Positions 1-12,000 of a stretch of 64,000 nucleotides of DNA are shown piece by piece. The notes beneath the pieces were generated by a model, which saw only the letters and a program-made list of their open reading frames with translations, searched no databases and was not told the origin of the DNA. A program made the position numbers and the translations under genes. Source of the stretch: Latrodectus hesperus (taxonomy: Eukaryota > Arthropoda > Arachnida > Araneae > Theridiidae); assembly GCA_037975125.1 (NCBI GenBank), contig CM075851.1:74689487-74753486 (forward strand), in the 5' to 3' direction. Within the stretch, counting starts at the first letter, position 1, and each line of letters starts with the position of its first letter.

Positions 1-1113
1 ATTGTAGCTTCCAAAACATTATTTAATGTTAGTCTATTTAGTTTTTTCTCTTAAAATATCAATTCAATTTAATTGACGGAAATTATTTTTTTCATTTGAT
101 CATTTGAGCAAAAATAGTAATATAACTTGACGCAATAAGATGTAAATCGTTCGCTGCATTATTATGAAGAAAATATCTTAGTGATAAATTGAAAATGAAT
201 ATCAAAAATGTTTTGAAATGATATAATTTAAAAGGTTTCAATCATAGTGATATCACTAAATATATAAAAATCAATAGAAAATCACGTTTAAGAAAACTGC
301 ATGAACTCTAATGCAAAGAAGGTTTCAGTAAATGATCACTGGAGAATATCAATTGGAAATATTTCATATTTTTTGTTGAAAAACAATTAATTTCAGACAG
401 ACCTGGTGATTTTAGTATTATGGGCATATGTTATAAATAGAAAAAAAAGTTTAAATTGTTATTTTAAAAGAGGTGTTATTATGTTTCAACGTGGAATTTT
501 TGCAAGTGGAAAAATTTGTTTTAGTACTCATAATATTATGAACTCTAATTTATATTAAGATGTATTAAAATAACAAGTGTTAGCAGTTCTAGGAGGCTTA
601 CACTTTATAAAGCAGTGAAATATGATGCATCTTCTCTCATCTAAACTTTCAGAAATGTAATTTGAACAAGACAAAGTAAATTTATTTTGAACTGACCACA
701 GAGACTACTCATCATTTAAATGTAATTTTAATTGCTTAAGTACTAATCTCAGGAAAGATTTTTAATGATAAGAAACAATAATCATCTTTAGAAGATCTGT
801 TAACTCTGCATTGCTGACGAGGGTTTCGAAATATTGTTCTGTTGGATCCCTGGACATTAAGGTCTCGATGGCTGATGCATCCGGACTACTTCTGCCATCT
901 GTTACCTTGTCTGACGCGAGAAAAGGTGTCAAAAAACTAATACATACTTTATGGGAGGATATTCATATTTTAAATTTTGTGATTATATATAGATATTTAT
1001 TTATTTTTATTCATATGCAGCTTTTAATTATATCATATACGAATATTTTTGTTTCTCAATTTCTTAATGTTTCTTGAGTTTTTATAAAATTATTATTGCT
1101 ACATGAACATAAT
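1..1113. other. AT-rich intergenic DNA, no gene seen
   Basis: Both strands were read and only short open frames of low-complexity composition are present. No domain, splice-flanked coding block or repeat boundary could be supported. It ends at a LINE-like 3' tail. Confidence 0.6.
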
Positions 1114-1168
1114 TTTGGGCACAGCTTGTCCTCTTTTGAACCAAATGCCACAAAACCAACCAACCAAC
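1114..1168 (+). mobile_element. LINE 3' terminal fragment with CCAA-type tail
   Basis: The segment reads TTGGGCACAGCTTGTCC, then a short spacer, then GCCACAAAACC and a tandem (CAAC)n-like tail. The reverse complement of the left end of the LINE remnant at 18513-19420 has the same order: TTGGCGCAGTTTGTCC, spacer, CCACAAAACCC, tail. I infer a severely 5'-truncated insertion of the same LINE family on the plus strand. There is no coding content. Confidence 0.6.
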
Positions 1169-1616
1169 TTTGTTAAATATGCGATAGGTGGAAGTTACTT
1201 TAAAGAATTGAAAATTACTTAGAAAATCTTTTGTTTTTACAAGACTTGAAAAGCAATAATGGCGCAATAAATTACTGATTAATTTTAAAATGCCTTTTAA
1301 ATGCTAAATATAACTTTGCATCCCAATAATTGTGAGCCAGCATATTTCCTGTAATTTATTTGGTTGCTGCTATATTTTTAAAAATTTTATATTTTTTATT
1401 TAAAGATATATTTGAAATTCATTCTTGTAATTATAATGATGAATCACATTAATCTCAATGTTGAATAAAAAATAACATGAAATGGAGATATGATTGCAAT
1501 TATCATGTTAAAATGGTATAAAATATACTCAGTTATTAATAATTTCAGCAAGATGATTAATAAATAAAATGAAAAGCAAAAATAATGAGTAAGGCGAAGC
1601 TTAAAAAGCAGAAGCG

Positions 1617-1736
<120 letters not shown>

Positions 1737-1779
1737 TGTGAATGCTGATGCTGTGAATTTGAATAAGCTGTCATAGATA

Positions 1780-2340
1780 CATGCTTTCGTAGATAGAGTA
1801 CCCGTTGTTGATTACATGACACAAAGCTTAACTCCACTCTTGCGATTGCCAACACAAGCATCCGAGAGTCAATGAATATAAGCACATAATCTTATTTGAC
1901 GAGTCTTGATTCCTATTTTTCCGGAAGCTAGATATAGGTGAATAGAAGGAAAACGTCTTGAACCAATGTAGCCTACATGTGTTGCAGCCGCGATGGACTG
2001 ATTGGTTAGGCCTTTGTTCGCATTGTCGGAAGGTAGTGAAATCCAAACTTTACTAAAGATCAATCGTGTCCAGTGAAACCTGTTAAGGCGCATTAAATAT
2101 GTCTTCTAGGGATGGCCTATCAAGTATTGGAAATGTCTTCTTCTTGGTACCTGCTTCTAAATTACGAAGACTCTCAGTCAATTTCTTCCTTCTAACTGGC
2201 AAAGCTTAACTCTGGGCTACGTGCAAGGAAGTATGCTGGTGCGACAGCAATAACACCCTGCTTGACAACAAGGAACTATTCGAGATGACAGAACATCTAT
2301 AACGATATGGGATGTGGAATGGGACTTCTAGGAACTACAT
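1780..2340. other. GC-richer unclassified block, possible decayed transposon
   Basis: Base composition is visibly less AT-rich than its flanks, and the minus strand is open for 60-75 codons in two frames around 1828-2093. One stretch (HWTRLIFS.....LPSDN) faintly recalls the first catalytic region of Tc1-like transposases (WxxVIFSDESRF), but the catalytic Asp is not there and no ends were found. I leave it unassigned. Confidence 0.3.
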
Positions 2341-2860
2341 GAATTCCCATACATAAAAATTATTGTATTTATCTTTTATACCCGATAATTAGGTTTTCAG
2401 AAAATATCTTTACTACTTACCAATCTTCTGGATTTGATATATCATTCTCAGAGATACTTTCATATATAGGTGGAATCCATTGCATGTCGTATTGCTGAAA
2501 TCCTACATAATATCAAATAGTTATACTATACACTTGAATGCACTATTTGTGCTATGTAAAAATTTAACTATTTCACTTTTGATTCACTTAGAATAAATAA
2601 GCAATGAAAAATATTAATCTCAGAATTTTTTACAGTTTTGTACGTCACATTTATCTTTTAAACTTGATTTGTTATTTATATTGAAACTTCATGTTAGTAA
2701 TGTTAGTGTTGGAAGCCCAGAAATACACTAACTTCTTTTGATTACGATAATAAATATCTAAGGTAAAACACTGCTCTAAGTAATAGGCGCATATTTTAAC
2801 TGTCTCCACTGTCTTTCCTTTTATTGTAGTCTTAAGCTGTTCTCACCAACCATACTTCTT

Positions 2861-3189
2861 TGGCTAATTGTAGTATGCACGATCTATCGGCCTGATAACA
2901 TCTTAAACTAAAGCCAATAAACGAAAAAGATCCATCAGAAGGTTATAAACATAAACGATATTTAATTAACACTATATACAAATGTGATACCTATAGGGCG
3001 AGATAGTGACGACAGCTTCGGTCGGAGTTTACAGTCCGACTGACAGTTCGTTCTTTTTCCCCTGAATTACTGGTGAGGTACTGCCATCTGGTGTCTATGT
3101 TGGATTTGACATCTCTTGTGAGATCCCTGGTATTTTGCTGCCATCTGGTGGAATGTACTGGATTTAATGTTGTATGTGCGATCGCCACA
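2861..3189 (-). repeat. gypsy-1 3' LTR (left copy) with target duplication to its left
   Basis: TG...CA ended repeat of 329 bp. The six bases CTTCTT immediately to the left (2855-2860) match those right of the other LTR. It contains two CTCF-like motifs, at 3080-3094 and 3137-3151 (see findings). In element orientation it follows a polypurine-like tract at about 3190-3203. Confidence 0.95.
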
Positions 3190-3215
3190 GTACTCCCTCC
3201 TAGTGCGATGCACGA

Positions 3216-4295
3216 TTAAGAGGAGTATCGAAGATTAAATCGTACACGACGACCTGAACGAGTGATGACAGTTGGAGGTTGGTTGCTAGCGGGAACAGGA
3301 CACGTCTCAGCCGTAGTGTTTTGAACAGGACTTGGAGTGTGTGGAACATCTTGTTGCCCGTTAGGACTCTTGTTGAACGAAGGTGGGAGAAGAAATGCTG
3401 GTTTCAGCCTGTCAATGCTGATGGTGGTTTGGGAACCGTTAACGTCCAGCAGAAAAGTTTTCTCGTGACGAGTGATGACTTTAAAGGGTCCATCGTAAGG
3501 GCGTTGAAGAGGACGCTTGACAGCATCATGCCTCACAAAAACATGAGTGCATGAGGAGAGTTCTGACGGTACAAAAAAGGAAGGCGTGGAAGAGAGATGT
3601 CTCGATGCAGGGGTTGGTGACAGCTTTGACATCTGCTCTTTAAGATCTTGTAAAAATGAATGGTCAGGAGTATCTGGTGATGGCCTAACCGATGCTGGGT
3701 TGAAAAAATCACATGGAAGGTGAATGGTGGCTCCATAGACCATCTCTGCACAAGTTGATTGCAGGTCTGGTTTAAAAACAGAACGTAGACCGAGCATGAC
3801 AGTTGGCAGGGCTTTGGTCCAACGCTGTGACTGTGACATATGAGCCATGAGCGATTGCTTAAGACTGCGGTGCCATCTCTCCACGATTCCGTTGGATGAC
3901 GGATGGTACGGAGTCGTCCTGATGCGCTGAATTCCAAGTAACTTGGTGAGTTCTTTGAAGAGATTCGAATGGAATTGTCGCCCCTGGTCAGTAGTAACAA
4001 GTTCGGGAACACCAAAACGTGCTATCCAATGATTATAGAAGGCTCTGGCAGTCGTGTCAGCAGTGATATCTGCTATGGGAATTGCCTCTGGCCACCGGGT
4101 GAAGCGGTCTATGCATGTCAGAATATATCTTGAGCCTTCTGATGGTAATAGCGGTCCAACAATGTCGATGTGGACATGAGCAAAACGCTTGTCTGGCACA
4201 GGAATTTTTTGGATCGGGCTCTTTGTGTGACGCTGAACTTTGGACTTTTGGCAAGAGAGGCATGCCTTAGTCCAGGCAGTTATATCACTGAGCAT
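3216..4295 (-). pseudogene. gypsy-1 integrase (zinc finger, catalytic core, C-terminal domain)
   Basis: The open frame of 359 codons covers the second half of the H2C2 zinc finger (CLSCQK), then a complete rve-type integrase core. The catalytic residues are Asp in HIDIVGPL, Asp in TTDQGRQF and Glu in [16 protein letters not shown], so the DDE triad is intact. A C-terminal region with a PYDGPFKV motif, typical of the GPY/F module of gypsy integrases, follows. The frame is broken from the upstream RNase H/finger frame near 4285-4295, where the two open frames overlap by 16 bp, cutting the finger between its His pair and Cys pair. As part of a polyprotein without its own start context it is not an independent gene. 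Function: inserts LTR-element cDNA into chromosomes. Confidence 0.92.
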
Positions 4296-4990
4296 AGATG
4301 GCCATACATATCGCTGTTGAATAAGTTTTTCGTCGCCCGTATGCCAGGGTGTGACAAGTTGTGGAGTTGCTGAAAAACAGGTTGCCGGAAGGATGCAGGT
4401 AGATAAGGGCGAACAGTTCCTTGAGATGTGTCACAAAAGATTGAAGTTTGTGAATCTAACTTCAAGGGTTGAAAGTTGAGACTGCTGGCACTAGGATTCG
4501 ACAAAAGTGCCTGTAATTCTTGGTCATTCTTCTGTGCTGCTGCGATGGACGAGAAGTCAATGGCAGAAGGAATGGTAATGTCGTGTATGCGTGATAAGGT
4601 ATGTGCCACGACGTTTTCCGATCCCTTGACATGTTTAATATCGGTGGAGAATTGTGCGATGAAGTTCAGTTGCCTGAGCTGTCTTGGAGAGGATGAGGAA
4701 TTTGTAGTAAAGGCAAAGGTGAGAGGTTTGTGATCTGTCTGGATCTGGAACTGTCGTCCCTCCAAGGAATGTCGAAAATGTTTCACAGCTGCATAGACGG
4801 CTAGAAGTTCTCAATCGTATGTGCTGTATCGAGTTTCCGTAGAAGTGAGCTTCCTTGAGAAGAAGGCGAGGGGTCTGATGCCGTGTGGAGTTTCAGTTTG
4901 CAGAGTGGCGCCAATGGCCATATCTGAAGAATCGGTTGCAAGAATGAGTTTGTCATTATCTGTGTGATAAGACAAGGTAGTGGCTTGAAT
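4280..4990 (-). pseudogene. gypsy-1 RNase H domain with in-frame stop
   Basis: Reading leftwards from about 4990, the minus strand encodes LILATDSSDMAIGATL (first catalytic Asp), a ...STYD-stop-ELLAVYAAVKHFRHSL segment (catalytic Glu) and IQTDHKPL (second Asp), followed by DIKHVKGSENVVA and the His part of the integrase finger (LSHPG). The stop is a TGA at 4811-4813, where relatives usually have Arg (CGA), a change expected from CpG decay. The domain starts directly after the primer-binding site, so everything upstream in pol has been removed by the deletion. Confidence 0.88.
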
Positions 4991-4992
4991 CA

Positions 4993-5014
4993 GATCACGT
5001 CCGGGTCACCAATT
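4993..5014 (-). promoter_or_regulatory. gypsy-1 primer-binding site next to the 5' LTR
   Basis: On the minus strand the LTR end TTAGCCA is followed by a 3-nt spacer and then TGGTGACCCGGACGTGATC. The TGG start fits pairing with a tRNA CCA 3' end, and the position is where LTR elements prime minus-strand DNA synthesis. The tRNA identity was not determined. The deletion junction to RNase H lies within a few bases to the left, near 4990. Confidence 0.75.
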
Positions 5015-5343
5015 TGGCTAATTGTAGTATGCACGATCTATCGGCCTGATAACCTCTTAAACTAAAGCCAATAAACGAAAAAGATCCATCAGAAGGTTAT
5101 AAACATAAACGATATTTAATTAACACTATATACAAATGTGATACATATAGGGCGAGATAGTGACGACAGCTTCGGTCGGAGTTTACAGTCCGACTGACAG
5201 TTCGTTCTTTTTCCCCTGAATTACTGGTGCGGTACTGCCATCTGGTGTCTATGTTGGATTTGACATCTCTTGTGAGATCCCTGGTATTTTGCTGCCATCT
5301 GGTGGAATGTACTGGATTTAATGTTGTATGTGCGATCGCCACA
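5015..5343 (-). repeat. gypsy-1 5' LTR (right copy) with target duplication to its right
   Basis: Same length (329 bp) and ends as the left copy, with three substitutions. CTTCTT follows at 5344-5349. It carries the same two CTCF-like motifs at 5234-5248 and 5291-5305. Confidence 0.95.
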
Positions 5344-5474
5344 CTTCTTTTGCCCACGCTAACGTCACATGTAACGTTTCACTCCTGACATTTCTGTAAG
5401 ACGATTTTTTTTCCTATATTGAATTATTTATTGTACTCAATTACTTATTAATTAAATTGCGAAACAAAAAAATT

Positions 5475-5743
5475 TACACACACACACACACACACACGAA
5501 CAAACATACACACACGAACACACACACACACACACACACGAACATACACACACACGAACACACACACATACACGAACACACACACATACACGAACACACA
5601 CACACACACGAACACACAAACAAACACACACACACACGAACATACAAACAAACAAACACACGAACACACACACACACACGAACACACAAACAAACACACA
5701 CTCACGAACACACAAACAAACACACACACGAACACACACACAA
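5475..5743. repeat. CA-rich compound satellite with interspersed CGAACA units
   Basis: About 270 bp made of (CA)n runs of 4-20 bases broken regularly by CGAACA and sometimes (AAAC)n, giving a variable unit of the type ACACACGAACAC. Open frames through it on both strands (Cys/Val-rich or Thr/His-rich) are composition artefacts. Confidence 0.95.
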
Positions 5744-8217
5744 CGATTTCTACACTATAAAGAAATAACATGCATAAATATGTAATTTTGGTGTTGTAGT
5801 AATGATCTGCTACTAACGTAATCATTATTTAGTGTTGAATAACTTATCTGATTAAAAATTTCAACGAAATATGTTTTTGACAGTTAATGGCTTTATTTCT
5901 TTTAATAAAATTATTTGCTTAGCTTTCAAATCCATATTACAGTAAAAAGACACAAACATGTTTAAAATTATGAAGCTAAATGAATGTTTTATGTCATGAA
6001 TTATTTCCTTACGACATCTGTTTGTCTAGACAAGTTTTAAATTATGTTTGTTATTAATTTTTAGATAAATATTAATTCAAAAATAAAATCGTTTGTTTGT
6101 TATTTATATTGTGATAGTTTGTCCTTTTGTGAATCACCAGTTCCTAAATGTTATTATCAAATGACCCCAAAACTGAATTGAACATTTTTATTAATATTAT
6201 TATTAACATCATGAACCTATTAAATTAAATTTCCACACTTGCAATTTTCACATTGAATATTATTATTTATATGTTAAAAGACGTAAAAAAGATTCAATCT
6301 TTTTTGTTTTAGCTCAAAAAATTAAAGTTAGGTATCAGTAACTCAGTGATTTAATTTAAAAGTTTAAATATGAGCTCTTAAGGATAAAAAGAATTTATTA
6401 AAAATCTTTACTAAAAACATTGTTAAATATGGGATATATATATTTTCGAATTGGTGGAAGTATATATAGAACAACTTTTCTATTAGAAATTCTATTCAAT
6501 TAGAAAAAGAATATTCTTTCAAAATGAAGAATGTGATTAGAAATGGAAAATATAATATCATCATACATCATTTAAAGAAATATACTATTTAGTGTTATTC
6601 CTAAAGAATGCTTTTGTATTGCTCTTTCGAGGGCATCCTTTACATGAACCATGTAGTTAGATAGATATCTAACGCTTAAAATCTAACCACTCAAGAGCTT
6701 GAGCAATAATATTATCAAAAATGATGGAAAGGCTTTTGAAGAGATGTAAGTAAGCTTACCATTAATAAATATAGGCAAATGATTTACTATTTAAACACCC
6801 AAAATGCAATCTGAGCGAAATTTTGGAAGGACAGTTTGGGCCCGATAAAAATTTCTCTGTTAAGTATACGGAAATGAGATAATTGTGACATTTATGAAAT
6901 AACTGATATAGATTCTTTTATAGAATACTAGATAAATGGTACTTTATATTCATAATCTTTCAATACATAAAATTATAATACATTTTGAAAGTTCAAGCAT
7001 ATTAATTAACATGACTAGACTCTTTAATCAAAATGAAGTTTATTTTGTGAGATATATACTAGAGCTATCCTGAGCACTTAAAGTAAGACTCATAGAAACT
7101 TTCGATTAGTATTTAAATACAAGGAAATAACAGAATATTTTGTAATAGTTAAAAAGAAAAACACCACACACACAATTGGGCCGAATGAGGCTATTTAAGA
7201 ATCAATAAGTATCAAAGTAAGTTGTATGACTTGGTTCCAGAATTTGAAGCAAAAGATACACACTTGAAATTTCAAAAAGAAAAAAACATTCATGATGAAA
7301 ACATTCAAACATCTGAAAAAATGAACTGCTTAATATATTAGTGTACTAACTAAATAAATGTAAAACAAAACAGATAAATGAAATAACATTAAAATAGTAA
7401 AAAAAATGTAAAATATCAAAACAAATATTGAAATACGCATAGAATAAAACCAGTGATAAAATATAATTACCATAAATTATTTATATCACACAATAGAATT
7501 TTACTAATATGAACTTGATGGGATCCTTGTTCATCAAAAGCATGTAATAAAACAGGATAGTCTACTGTAAAGTATCTCTGTAAAATTGTAGAAATTTATG
7601 GCTTCATCATCATTCATCATCATTTTCAATTTAAACAAAAGAATAAAAAAAGAACATTTTTTAAAAATTGGTTATTGATTTAGAGCGAAAACAAAGCATT
7701 GTATTTATTTAAAATTTGTAGTTTTGTTACTAAATAGCATTATAAATACAAATTTATTGTAATCTATATACATTAAATTTTACCCTTATTACTTTATGTT
7801 ATTAAATATTATAAAATAAACAAGAAAGTTATCACCGATTTCATGTTGGCATTGAAGGAAGTGAGAATAAGTATGCAAATTAGTGAATAACGTGGTTGAG
7901 ACCCCAGTTATACACAAGTACACTTATATCTCAGTCGAGAGTAGGAACATCAGTCATTGTAAAAGCATATCCATTTCGCTTATTTATCAATCGTAACTCG
8001 TATAGTGGCGAAGAGAAAGGGATGCGTTGAAAGAGCTCGTTCGGTGTTGTTTACTTTACAACTTCAAAATGGGCCTATCATTCGCTACATCAAGTCAATG
8101 AATATGTCAATCGTTTGGTAATAGTGTTGTGAATGAAGTACGGCAAGGCATTAGTTTCACAAATTCAGATCGAGAGATTTGTTCCCCTGAAATAAAGTCT
8201 GCTAGACTAGTCATTAA
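5744..8217. other. AT-rich intergenic DNA, no gene seen
   Basis: Only short AT-driven frames. The stretch 7840-8210 is somewhat less AT-rich and leads into the mariner relic, so it may hold an unrecognised decayed part of it. Confidence 0.5.
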
Positions 8218-8501
8218 GTGACTCACTATGAACTGCTACCAACGTGCTAGACGGTCACTGCGAACCCGTACTCGCAGCAATTGGAACGTGTGCAACAGGG
8301 ATTGCAAAAGAAAGAGCTAGAACTGATTAATCGCAAGGGTGTACTGTTCTTGGCCGATAATGTGAGGCCGCATGTTGCGCGGGTAGCCAGAATAACATAC
8401 AGTGATTTGGGTAAATTTTGTACAATCCTCCTTACTCACTCGCACAATCAGATTACCACTTCTTCCATTCCCTGGACAATAATCTTCGTGAAAAATCCTT
8501 C
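8218..8501 (+). pseudogene. mariner transposase relic
   Basis: The plus strand encodes THYELLP, a stop, TVTANPYSQQLERVQQGL, then NRKGVLFLADNVRPHVARV, a frame change, then YNPPYSLAQSDYHFFHSL and NNLREKSF. These match the mariner family blocks around the second catalytic Asp (LHDNARPH) and the YSPDLAPSDYHLF signature of DD34D elements. Within this relic the second Asp (ADN) remains and the third Asp (SDYH) is still present. There is one stop and at least one frameshift; the N-terminal half and both ends are missing. No inverted repeats were seen. Confidence 0.85.
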
Positions 8502-8689
8502 CCTCCTTTCCATTAATTATTTTCCTTTCCTTTGAACCCTTCTTTCTTTTAATTATAAAGATATTACTATTCAAATTTGCGAATAAAGGATCCCGTGAGT
8601 GAAAAGAAAATTTCATATTTCCTATACTAAAAGAATAAAATTTTGAAATCAGACCACACCATCCAACACTGAGTCCAACAAGAAGATTT

Positions 8690-9055
8690 AAACCAGCTGC
8701 ATCAGTGTTAGCCAGGTCTTATACACTCACAATCCACAATCCAATCAATAACTGGAGATGACTTCATGTTAAGAGACGAAAATTGCAGGCCATATCGTGT
8801 TGACTTGGTGAAATATTTCCTTTTGGAGAAAGGAATCACACGAATGGAATGTCTAGCGTGTTCTCCGGACCGGACACAGTGGACCATGGACGTTCGACAC
8901 AGACGAATTGCTGGACGTCTATCAGCCCCAAAATCTCTCCAAGAACTGAAAAGAACTTTTCTGGAGCAATGGCGAAGAATGCTCCAACCTTTCATTAATA
9001 GTCTCATTGTCTCGATATCTCAAAGATGTTCAAGAGTTGCAAGTTTGGGGAAATT
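8690..9055 (+). pseudogene. Tc1-like transposase C-terminal relic
   Basis: One plus-strand frame runs through ITGDDFMLRDENCRPYRVDL, LEKGITRMECLACSPD, RRIAGRLSAPKSLQELKRTF, LEQWRRMLQPFINSLI and SMSQRC-like SISQRCSRV. These are the successive C-terminal blocks of Tc1 transposases, where MDDNARPHRA, WPARSPDLNPIEHVWD and MSRRCQAVI are usual. Here the central DD has become DE and the NPIE block holding the catalytic Glu is scrambled (PDRTQWTMD), so it is inactive. It lies about 190 bp right of the mariner relic. Confidence 0.82.
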
Positions 9056-12000
9056 AAGCCTTCTAATTAAAAAGGTTTTCCTTACAGGAATCTCCTTTTT
9101 CCTTTATTTTTCGCCCTTTTTCATTTACAAATGCACTAATTATGTTTTCTAATGCATTTTTTACGATTAGAAAGTTATTTTTATCTCATGTAACCTACGT
9201 TTTTCAGTAATATATCAATCAACTGAGCGATTCTCCGGATAGAATATCAACCCCTTAATATTCATTGTTTTATGCAACGTATGTATGTAAAAATACAAAC
9301 ATTTTTCATATATCATGACTTGTGGATAAAACAATTTTTTTTTGCGTTTGGCTAATTCACTGAAATTATTTACTACAGTGAAATTCCAAAGATCTTTGTC
9401 AATATAAATTTTAATTAAAATCAAAAGAAGGGCAATTCTCATTATTATATATTCTATTGAACAGGTACTGAATTTCAGTATTTAAGAGGAAGCGAAAAGA
9501 GTTGTGTGAAACAGTAGAGCTTTTCATATTTAAGTATTTCTTTAATTCTTTTTCGCAATGAAAAGTTAATCAAACAATCATAACTTCCAAAATGAAATCT
9601 TATTAATCAATGAAAAAATAAACTAATTTATTAGTTATGAATGAAAATTCTTTAACAACACTATACCACAAGGAATAAAAGTCATTGAATTATATTAAAA
9701 CTCTATCATATGTAACACAATTTTTATGTTATTTTTAAATGATTTTGTTCAACAATTAAAGAATATTAATTAAAATTATTTCAGATTTTTTAGTTTATAA
9801 CAATTTCTTAAAATATAAATCTTATTTTTTAATTTCTTTATTTTTTCTTAAACTGATCTAAAACTTACGTAAAATACAAACGATAAAGAAATCATGAATA
9901 AGAAAGAGAAATTTCTGCGAAAACAAGCAGCATAAAGTATCGACAAAAATGAAGATAAAAATTTTAACTTAATGTTTGATTTAGTATTTCTCTTTTCAAG
10001 TCAAATATCTGTTTCTTAGCACTTGAATATCAAACAAAACGGAACAAACATGCAAATCTTTTTGTACAATATATGTGCTTTCTGTTGGCATAAAAAATGC
10101 TCTTCGTTTTAATTCATTGCTTAGAAGATTCGTAGTCTGTATGAAAGTGTTTTGCTTAGCTGAAACAATCAGGCGCTTATGAAAAAGGAAATTTCACAGC
10201 TAGAAAATATAAAAGAATTAACTTAAGACAACTTTCCGATGAATGGTTGAAGTACTGCATATTTAATAAATGTATTTATTTTATTTAAGACATCACTTTG
10301 GTTGTCATTTAAAATTTATGTTTTGCTAAGATGATTTGTTTGATCGTGACCAACAGTGTAAAATGCAAATAACTATAAATATTCGCATATGAATTAGAAA
10401 TAGAAATTACAAATTCTTAATTTGAAGGGTAGGAAACTAACCATTCAACTTTATTTGTTTCTTACATACATATTTCATTCAAAAAAATCTTTTTTACTCT
10501 AAAATCTGATAATTTTTGTTTATTTTTTCCTTTTTTAAGTCTTGAGATTAGATTCTTAATGTTCAATTAAAAATTTTTTAAAATTAGTTTAAAACAAATT
10601 TTAACTAAGTATACAAATGTTTTACATACATAAAGGAAAGATAATAGATAAATTGGAGAACTCTCTTCTTTTTACAGTCAGCATATTAAACAACACACAT
10701 ACATTTGATAATAAAAGATTAAAAGATGCATAGAATGCATATAATATTTTAAAATTCCTTCATGTAGAAAATTTTTTTAGATACCAAATTTTGATAATAT
10801 GAAATTCACAGTTCATTTGATGTCTATGGAAAGCATTTTATGAAGGATTACGTTTATTTCAACAGGAATTTACATTCATAAATTCTTAAGAAATTAAATT
10901 ATACACTGGAAACTTTAATTATTGTATTTCCTTGTTAATATATCAAAACAAATTTTAGAGTTTTATAATTTTGTAAGGAAGCGTTTCTCTCTTATAGTTG
11001 TAAAAGTTTTTGTAATAAAATGTGCTTCGCAGACAGTGACTCAAAATTTGGAGTTTATAGATAAAAATGCAGTATAAGACTTATGACCTTAAGAAGAAAC
11101 GAACAAATTTTCAAGATATTTTTTTATTGGGTTGATTAAAAATCCTCAAACCTTCCCCCTTAATGAGACTATGGTATTAACTTTATTTTTTAAGCTTAAG
11201 ATCTTAACAGTACTTATAAGAATATAATGATAAGTGATTTTATTAAGAAAAAATCGCTGACCATAATTTGATACGAATTTAGTGTTTGCTTGAAATCCAA
11301 TATTCAATAATTCCATTTATTTTTAATGGAAACTCCTATTATTTTTTAAAAATACCATAAAAATCTTTTAACTGTAAAGTGGCTTTGTTGCTGTTTGGAA
11401 TCTTCATTTGTTAAAAGGGCATTTGAAAGTATAGCAGCACAACCATCGAAAATACCATCTTTAAAACGCAAAATAAGGTACAAAATTTTATCCAAGTGTT
11501 TGAGTGCAATTTGACGTTAGGAGGCTTAACCAAGAAAGGGTAAATTTTCGAGAATAATGGTGATTAAGAGATTAAGATAAATAATATAGCGCTTTTGTTG
11601 TTATTATATGCTCCAGATAGATAAAACATTACAGAGAGCAGTAAAAATAATGATCTTTCATTAATTTAATGCTAGTCGTGTTCGAACTCAATTTTGAAGA
11701 GTTTAGTAAGTACGAAAAGATTCACACATCTTTCCAGTAAATTAACGTTCCTAATGATGATGTATAATGGAAATTTTTTCCCCTCTATAATTGCACTTTA
11801 TACCTCAGAGAATTAAGTACAATTTTGTGTTTCTTCCCACATACTGAAGAGGTGAGAATGATGATACAACTTTTAATATTTTATGGAGCATTTGGGTTTG
11901 CATAATGTGTTGTAATATAGTTTCATATTTTTTTTTATCTCATATATACATTCGTAATAAAAAAAGATAGCACAATTTTATTTCATAAAGTTTTAATATA

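Larger units (their letters stand above)
2861..5343 (-). mobile_element. Ty3/gypsy LTR retrotransposon, internally deleted (gypsy-1)
   Basis: Two 329-bp direct repeats begin TGGCTAATTG and end GATCGCCACA on the plus strand and are flanked by the 6-bp target duplication CTTCTT (2855-2860 and 5344-5349). The internal part is only 1825 bp. On the minus strand it runs from a primer-binding site next to the right-hand LTR straight into the RNase H domain, then the H2C2 finger, integrase and a purine-rich tract (AGGAGGGAGTAC) beside the left-hand LTR. Gag, protease and RT are absent. The LTRs differ at three positions (2900/5054, 2991/5145, 3076/5230), so the insertion is young. The order RNase H then integrase and the absence of a chromodomain-like C-terminus fit Ty3/gypsy; it could not move without a helper element. 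Confidence 0.95.

Noticed and set aside
1828..2093. Minus-strand open frames suggestive of a Tc1 first catalytic region
   Set aside because: The similarity is limited to a few residues and the key Asp is absent; kept only as an unclassified block.
2991..3188. 61-86-codon open frames inside both gypsy-1 LTRs
   Set aside because: They lie wholly in LTR sequence, show no domain, and recur only because the LTR is repeated.
5448..5825. Open frames of 75-125 codons in all phases across the CA satellite (Cys/Val-rich or Thr/His-rich)
   Set aside because: Pure translation of a dinucleotide-like repeat; no start context or domain.
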